From Desulfovibrionales bacterium (GTDB lineage Bacteria; Desulfobacterota; Desulfovibrionia; Desulfovibrionales; Desulfomicrobiaceae), in NCBI GenBank assembly GCA_012727515.1, contig JAAYGZ010000060.1, positions 1-9,846 on the forward strand: a stretch of DNA of 9,846 bases. Reading direction: 5' to 3'. Under the pieces are notes generated by a model. It saw only the letters and a list, made by a program, of their open reading frames with translations, was not told the origin of the DNA and searched no databases. Numbering within the stretch: position 1 is the first letter of the stretch; every line of letters starts with the position of its first letter. The position numbers and the translations under genes were made by a program. Below, in pieces: positions 6,900 through 9,846 of the stretch.

Positions 6900-8852
6900 T
6901 TAGAAAAGTTCTACATTGTCGCCAAATTCATCTTCATCCGCGAGGGCCTCAGAACGTGCTGGCAGGGGTGGCGTTGCCTCGTGTGTGCTCGTATCTGCAG
7001 AATCAAACAATTCTATGCCATCATCAAACAGTTCCACGCCATCGTCGAACAGCTCAATACCGTCATCAAACAGCTCTATATCATCGTCAAACAAGTCCAC
7101 ATCGCCAGCACTGTCTGCCGGGCTTGCTTCGTCGTGATGGCCAAGTACAGCCAGGTGTACCAGGCGTTCACTATCCATGGTGTAGCGAGCAAGCTGGTCG
7201 CGCAGGGCGTCTGGTTGCCGCGCTGCATCTAAAATCTCATGGAATGGGTCAAGAGTTTGCAGCAATGTGCCAAGACCTGCTTCCAGGTCAGCGATTTCAT
7301 TTGCTACCTCATTGTGAACATGGATGGAAGAGGTCAAGGTTTCCAGGTCCCGGACCAGGGTTTCCCCAAGCTCAGAGAGCTGGGCAATATCCGTGTGCAG
7401 TGACTGGTCCAGGCTGGCCAGACGCTCCAGAACTCCTGTAAAAGCAGCCTGAATCTCAACAGATTGCCTGGCCAGATCCGCAGACTGGGCGGCAATGATC
7501 ATTTCCTGGGCCGTGTCAGTCACTGTGTTCAGAATTGTGGTGACCTCAGCGGTCTGGGTTCTGGCTTGCAGGGACAAATGCTGAATTTCCACGGCCAGCA
7601 CACTCAGGGCGCGTCCTTTTTCTCCAGTATGAGCGGCTTTGACATTGGCATTAAGGGCAATGAGTTCGATTTCCACGCCAATATCTTCAATATCATCAAC
7701 AAATTCGGCAACTGTAGAAATGGTTTCCGCCATGCTCGTCATGGTGCGCGATGTTTCCAGGGCCTGGTCGCTGGTTGCGTACATGGCTGCGGTAACCTGC
7801 GTAATATGGCCGCCAATACTGTCCAGGGTGGATGTTCCCTGATTTTTTCCCGTATAGGCCACCGCAGTAATTTGCTGACACAGTGTGATAATTTGGTGGG
7901 CAATACTGTGTAAATTGGTAATCAGGTCTTCCACAGCCTGATAAAACATGGTGCGAGCCTGCTGTAATTGGGAAATCTGCAAGCGCAGCACATCGCGCAC
8001 CCAGGCCCCCAGCCCGGCTTCATCGGCCTGACTGGGCTGGGTGATTTCCGCAACAGCAAGGTCAAGAATTTCCTGCACATGCTCAACCTGTTGGCGTGTG
8101 ATGTCATGAAACTGCACTGAGGCCACAACCTGGCCCATGTTTCTGGCTACCTGATGTGACCCGGCAGCCAGTTCGTCAACCAGCGCTTCAGTGCCTGAGC
8201 GCATCTGTTCCAATTGTTCTATGCCGTCAGCAAGATTGGTGAAAATTTCCTGGGCATGCTGAGATTGTTGCTGAGCCTGTTGCTGGCCGTGTTCGCGGGC
8301 CGTTGCAACGTGGGTGTGCAGCAGGAGAGTGTGTTCACGGATTTTGTCCGTATTCTGAGCAATTTTGGCGGACAGGGATTTTACGTCATCAGCCAGGGTG
8401 GAAAATCCACTTCCGGCCTGGCCCAGGTGCGCACTTTCAATGCGCGTGGCCACTTCCAGAACTTTCAGAGTGCGCACCATGCGGGTAAACTGGTCCATGG
8501 ACCGTCCAAGGCTGGTAATCTGACCCAGAATGTCGGCCATGTCCTGAAGATGGCTGGCAGATGATACCGAGGTCAGCAGGGCCCGCGTTTCGTTTACCTG
8601 CTGCTGAAGTTCACTGACTGTTGCTTTGAGAGCGCCTTGCCCCACGGCCTGAGCCATGTCTGAAGCAGTTCTGGAAAAGGAGCTGGCCTGAGAGTTCATT
8701 GCAAAAATAGCAGCTCCCAGGCGCAAAAAGTCCTCTTCACGGTCTTTGATAACAGTGGAAATTCTGGGAATAAGCGGATGCAGATCCGTACACACTGCAT
8801 CCAGAATGGTATGCAGGGTGGACGGATCTGGCTGCGGCAACAAATCAGGCAT
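6900..8852 (-). CDS. Soluble MCP-like protein with two tip-like segments and ELFDD-repeat tail
   Basis: A 650-residue, largely helical, Gln/Ala-rich protein with no signal peptide or membrane segment, so probably cytoplasmic. Residues about 388-430 resemble the MCP hairpin tip (IALNANVKAAHTGEKGRALS). Residues about 131-165 resemble it more distantly (VATRIESAHLGQAGSGFS), so the coiled-coil region may be an internal duplication. By manual alignment the conserved receptor EAAR becomes KAAH in one copy and ESAH in the other, so residues used for trimer contact in classical receptors are changed. The C-terminus carries five tandem heptads (584-618) of the form D/G-I/V-E/D-L-F-D-D/S, then a Pro/Ala-rich spacer and the ending DNVELF. 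A good ribosome-binding site (AAGGA, six bases from ATG) supports the start. Its place between the MCP and STAS genes implies a role in this chemosensory array, perhaps as a scaffold or cytosolic sensor. Exact function is not recognised. Confidence 0.85.
   Translation of the reverse strand: MPDLLPQPDPSTLHTILDAVCTDLHPLIPRISTVIKDREEDFLRLGAAIFAMNSQASSFSRTASDMAQAVGQGALKATVSELQQQVNETRALLTSVSSASHLQDMADILGQITSLGRSMDQFTRMVRTLKVLEVATRIESAHLGQAGSGFSTLADDVKSLSAKIAQNTDKIREHTLLLHTHVATAREHGQQQAQQQSQHAQEIFTNLADGIEQLEQMRSGTEALVDELAAGSHQVARNMGQVVASVQFHDITRQQVEHVQEILDLAVAEITQPSQADEAGLGAWVRDVLRLQISQLQQARTMFYQAVEDLITNLHSIAHQIITLCQQITAVAYTGKNQGTSTLDSIGGHITQVTAAMYATSDQALETSRTMTSMAETISTVAEFVDDIEDIGVEIELIALNANVKAAHTGEKGRALSVLAVEIQHLSLQARTQTAEVTTILNTVTDTAQEMIIAAQSADLARQSVEIQAAFTGVLERLASLDQSLHTDIAQLSELGETLVRDLETLTSSIHVHNEVANEIADLEAGLGTLLQTLDPFHEILDAARQPDALRDQLARYTMDSERLVHLAVLGHHDEASPADSAGDVDLFDDDIELFDDGIELFDDGVELFDDGIELFDSADTSTHEATPPLPARSEALADEDEFGDNVELF
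6999..7103 (-). repeat. Five tandem 21-bp repeats encoding xIELFDD heptads
   Basis: Five in-frame 21-base units encode residues 584-618: DVDLFDD, DIELFDD, GIELFDD, GVELFDD and GIELFDS. On the plus strand each unit carries a recurring TCAAACA or TCGAACA core spaced exactly 21 bases apart (7003, 7024, 7045, 7066, 7087). Units differ mainly at synonymous or conservative positions. The core recurs once more as NVELF at the extreme C-terminus. Unit length is a multiple of three, so slippage would change copy number without breaking the frame. Binding to CheR or another partner is a hypothesis. Confidence 0.9.
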
Positions 8853-8888
8853 GGTCTGTCCTTAAAAAGGGCTGGTGGTTCTGCCCTG

Positions 8889-8921
8889 GCGCAAATTTGT
8901 GCACAACACCCGGTGTTGCGC
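8889..8921 (-). other. Stem-loop between the MCP gene and the soluble receptor-like gene
   Basis: In the 83-base spacer, 8901-8909 (GCACAACAC) and 8913-8921 (GTGTTGCGC) can pair as a nine-base-pair stem with one G-U pair and a three-base loop. An overlapping alternative is GCGCAA at 8889-8894 pairing with TTGCGC at 8916-8921. TTGTGCACAA at 8897-8906 is also a perfect ten-base palindrome. In the direction of transcription no U-run follows, so it does not look like a standard intrinsic terminator. It could be an mRNA stabiliser, a processing site or a weak attenuator adjusting the MCP-to-downstream ratio; the function is unknown. Confidence 0.45.
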
Positions 8922-8935
8922 GTTCAGAAATCAGA

Positions 8936-9846
8936 TCAGAAGCGTTCAAATTCATCATCTTCCACGTCTCGTCCCATGTCCAGGGCCAGGCCTTTGGGCG
9001 CAGTGCGTTTTGCAGAGGTAGGGTGTGGCGTTGCCTTGGTTTTTCTGGCCGGAGTTGTGGCACTGTGTCTGGTCATGCGTGCTGTTGTCACGCCCAGGTG
9101 GAAAAAGGCCATAATATCCTGCATCTGTTCGGCCTGGCTGGAGAGTTCTTCCGATGTTGACGCCATTTCCTCAGAAGACGAGGCATTCTGCTGAATCACC
9201 TGGTCGAGCTGGCTCAGGGCCTTGTTAATCTGTTCAGCCCCGGCATTTTGTTCATTGGACGCAGCGGAAATTTCCTGCACCAGGTCAGCTGTGCGCTGAA
9301 TATCCGGCACCAGGCGCGTGAGCATCTGTCCGGCCTGGTCAGCCACGGTCAGGGTGGATGAAGACAGCTCGCTGATTTCGGCTGCGGCAATGCCACTGCG
9401 TTCAGCCAGTTTGCGCACTTCTGCGGCAACCACGGCAAAGCCCTTGCCGTGTTCTCCGGCCCTGGCTGCTTCAATGGCTGCGTTTAAGGCCAGCAGGTTT
9501 GTCTGGCGGGCGATTTCCTCCACAATGGAGATTTTTTCCGCAATGCTTTTCATGGCTGTTACAGCCTGGTTCACGGCCTGGCCGCCGGTCTGGGCGTCCT
9601 GGGCTGTTTTCAAGGCAATTTTTTCAGTCTGGCTGGCATTGTCTGCGTTCTGACGGATATTGGCAGCCATCTCTTCCATGCTGGAGGACACTTCTTCCAC
9701 GGCAGCGGCCTGCTGGGTCGCTCCCTGGGCCAGGGATTCAGCCGAAGAACTGAGTTCTTCTGAGCCAGAAGCCACATTATCTGAGGCTGACTGTACTTCG
9801 CCGACAATATCGCGCAGCTTGATAATCATATCCCGCATGGCCTGGG
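8936..9846 (-). CDS. Methyl-accepting chemotaxis protein, C-terminal signalling part (5' end beyond window)
   Basis: Receptor that controls CheA through CheW. Only the cytoplasmic signalling half is visible. The frame stays open through the right edge (codons for Gln-Ala precede the first visible Met at 9838), so the sensor, membrane segments and true start lie outside. Numbering from that Met: the first methylation helix is around residues 35-60 ([12 protein letters not shown]), the hairpin tip at 107-148 has the canonical core [18 protein letters not shown], and the second methylation helix is around 215-238 ([11 protein letters not shown]). A basic, Pro/Thr-rich linker at about 253-283 leads to an acidic end finishing in EFERF, which fits the x-aromatic-x-x-aromatic C-terminal tether that CheR binds in other receptors. 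It is the most upstream visible member of the chemotaxis operon, 83 bases before the next gene. Family assignment is certain; ligand and membrane topology cannot be judged. Confidence 0.96.
   Translation of the reverse strand, partial: QAMRDMIIKLRDIVGEVQSASDNVASGSEELSSSAESLAQGATQQAAAVEEVSSSMEEMAANIRQNADNASQTEKIALKTAQDAQTGGQAVNQAVTAMKSIAEKISIVEEIARQTNLLALNAAIEAARAGEHGKGFAVVAAEVRKLAERSGIAAAEISELSSSTLTVADQAGQMLTRLVPDIQRTADLVQEISAASNEQNAGAEQINKALSQLDQVIQQNASSSEEMASTSEELSSQAEQMQDIMAFFHLGVTTARMTRHSATTPARKTKATPHPTSAKRTAPKGLALDMGRDVEDDEFERF
8939..8953 (-). other. C-terminal CheR-tether-like pentapeptide (EFERF) of the MCP
   Basis: The last five codons encode Glu-Phe-Glu-Arg-Phe after an acidic run (DVEDD). 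The pattern matches the x-[FYWH]-x-x-[FYWH] receptor C-terminus that recruits CheR, known from NWETF in enterobacterial receptors. It is separated from the coiled coil by a flexible basic linker of about 30 residues, as expected of a tether. The match is seen in the sequence; CheR binding is inferred. Confidence 0.6.

Noticed and set aside
6999..7103. Regular 21-bp repeats considered as a CRISPR-like or protein-binding DNA array
   Set aside because: Units are contiguous without spacers, in frame, and encode a conserved peptide core, so coding repeats explain them.

Overview
The window reads as a bacterial chromosome segment with every convincing gene on the minus strand, so transcription runs from high to low coordinates. 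The protein set suggests a Gram-negative, motile deltaproteobacterium, possibly a relative of Desulfovibrio. The supporting features are an Mrp/Nbp35 P-loop protein with an N-terminal CxxC, a CheA with a P2-like domain plus small helical repeats, and PilT next to PgsA. This placement rests on remembered family resemblance, not on a search.

Positions 9846 to 3254 hold a tight chemosensory operon. In order it encodes the C-terminal part of a methyl-accepting chemotaxis protein (MCP); a 650-residue soluble receptor-like protein with an acidic ELFDD repeat tail; a small STAS-domain protein; a CheY-type response regulator; a CheA histidine kinase; and a CheR methyltransferase. The genes are separated by 83, 15, -4, 20 and 3 bases, and most have good ribosome-binding sites, so one transcript is likely. 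No CheW, CheB or CheD is visible; they may lie beyond the right edge.

Positions 2966 to 3253 are the only sizeable non-coding gap. It holds a degenerate inverted-repeat element (3117-3228) and a weak promoter candidate for the next group.

Positions 2965 to 1 hold a second co-directional group of housekeeping genes: protein-L-isoaspartate methyltransferase, Mrp/ApbC-type iron-sulfur carrier ATPase, a secreted lytic transglycosylase, PgsA phosphatidylglycerophosphate synthase, and the first 63 codons of PilT. The last three are clearly more AT-rich than the chemotaxis genes.

The most interesting signal is in the receptor tails. The MCP ends in EFERF, which fits the x-aromatic-x-x-aromatic tether recognised by CheR. 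The 650-residue protein next to it ends in NVELF, preceded by five tandem heptads built on the same core. The operon's CheR keeps a full-length beta-subdomain, the part that docks such tethers. Together these suggest a multivalent docking tail on an unusual sensor-less receptor, as a hypothesis.
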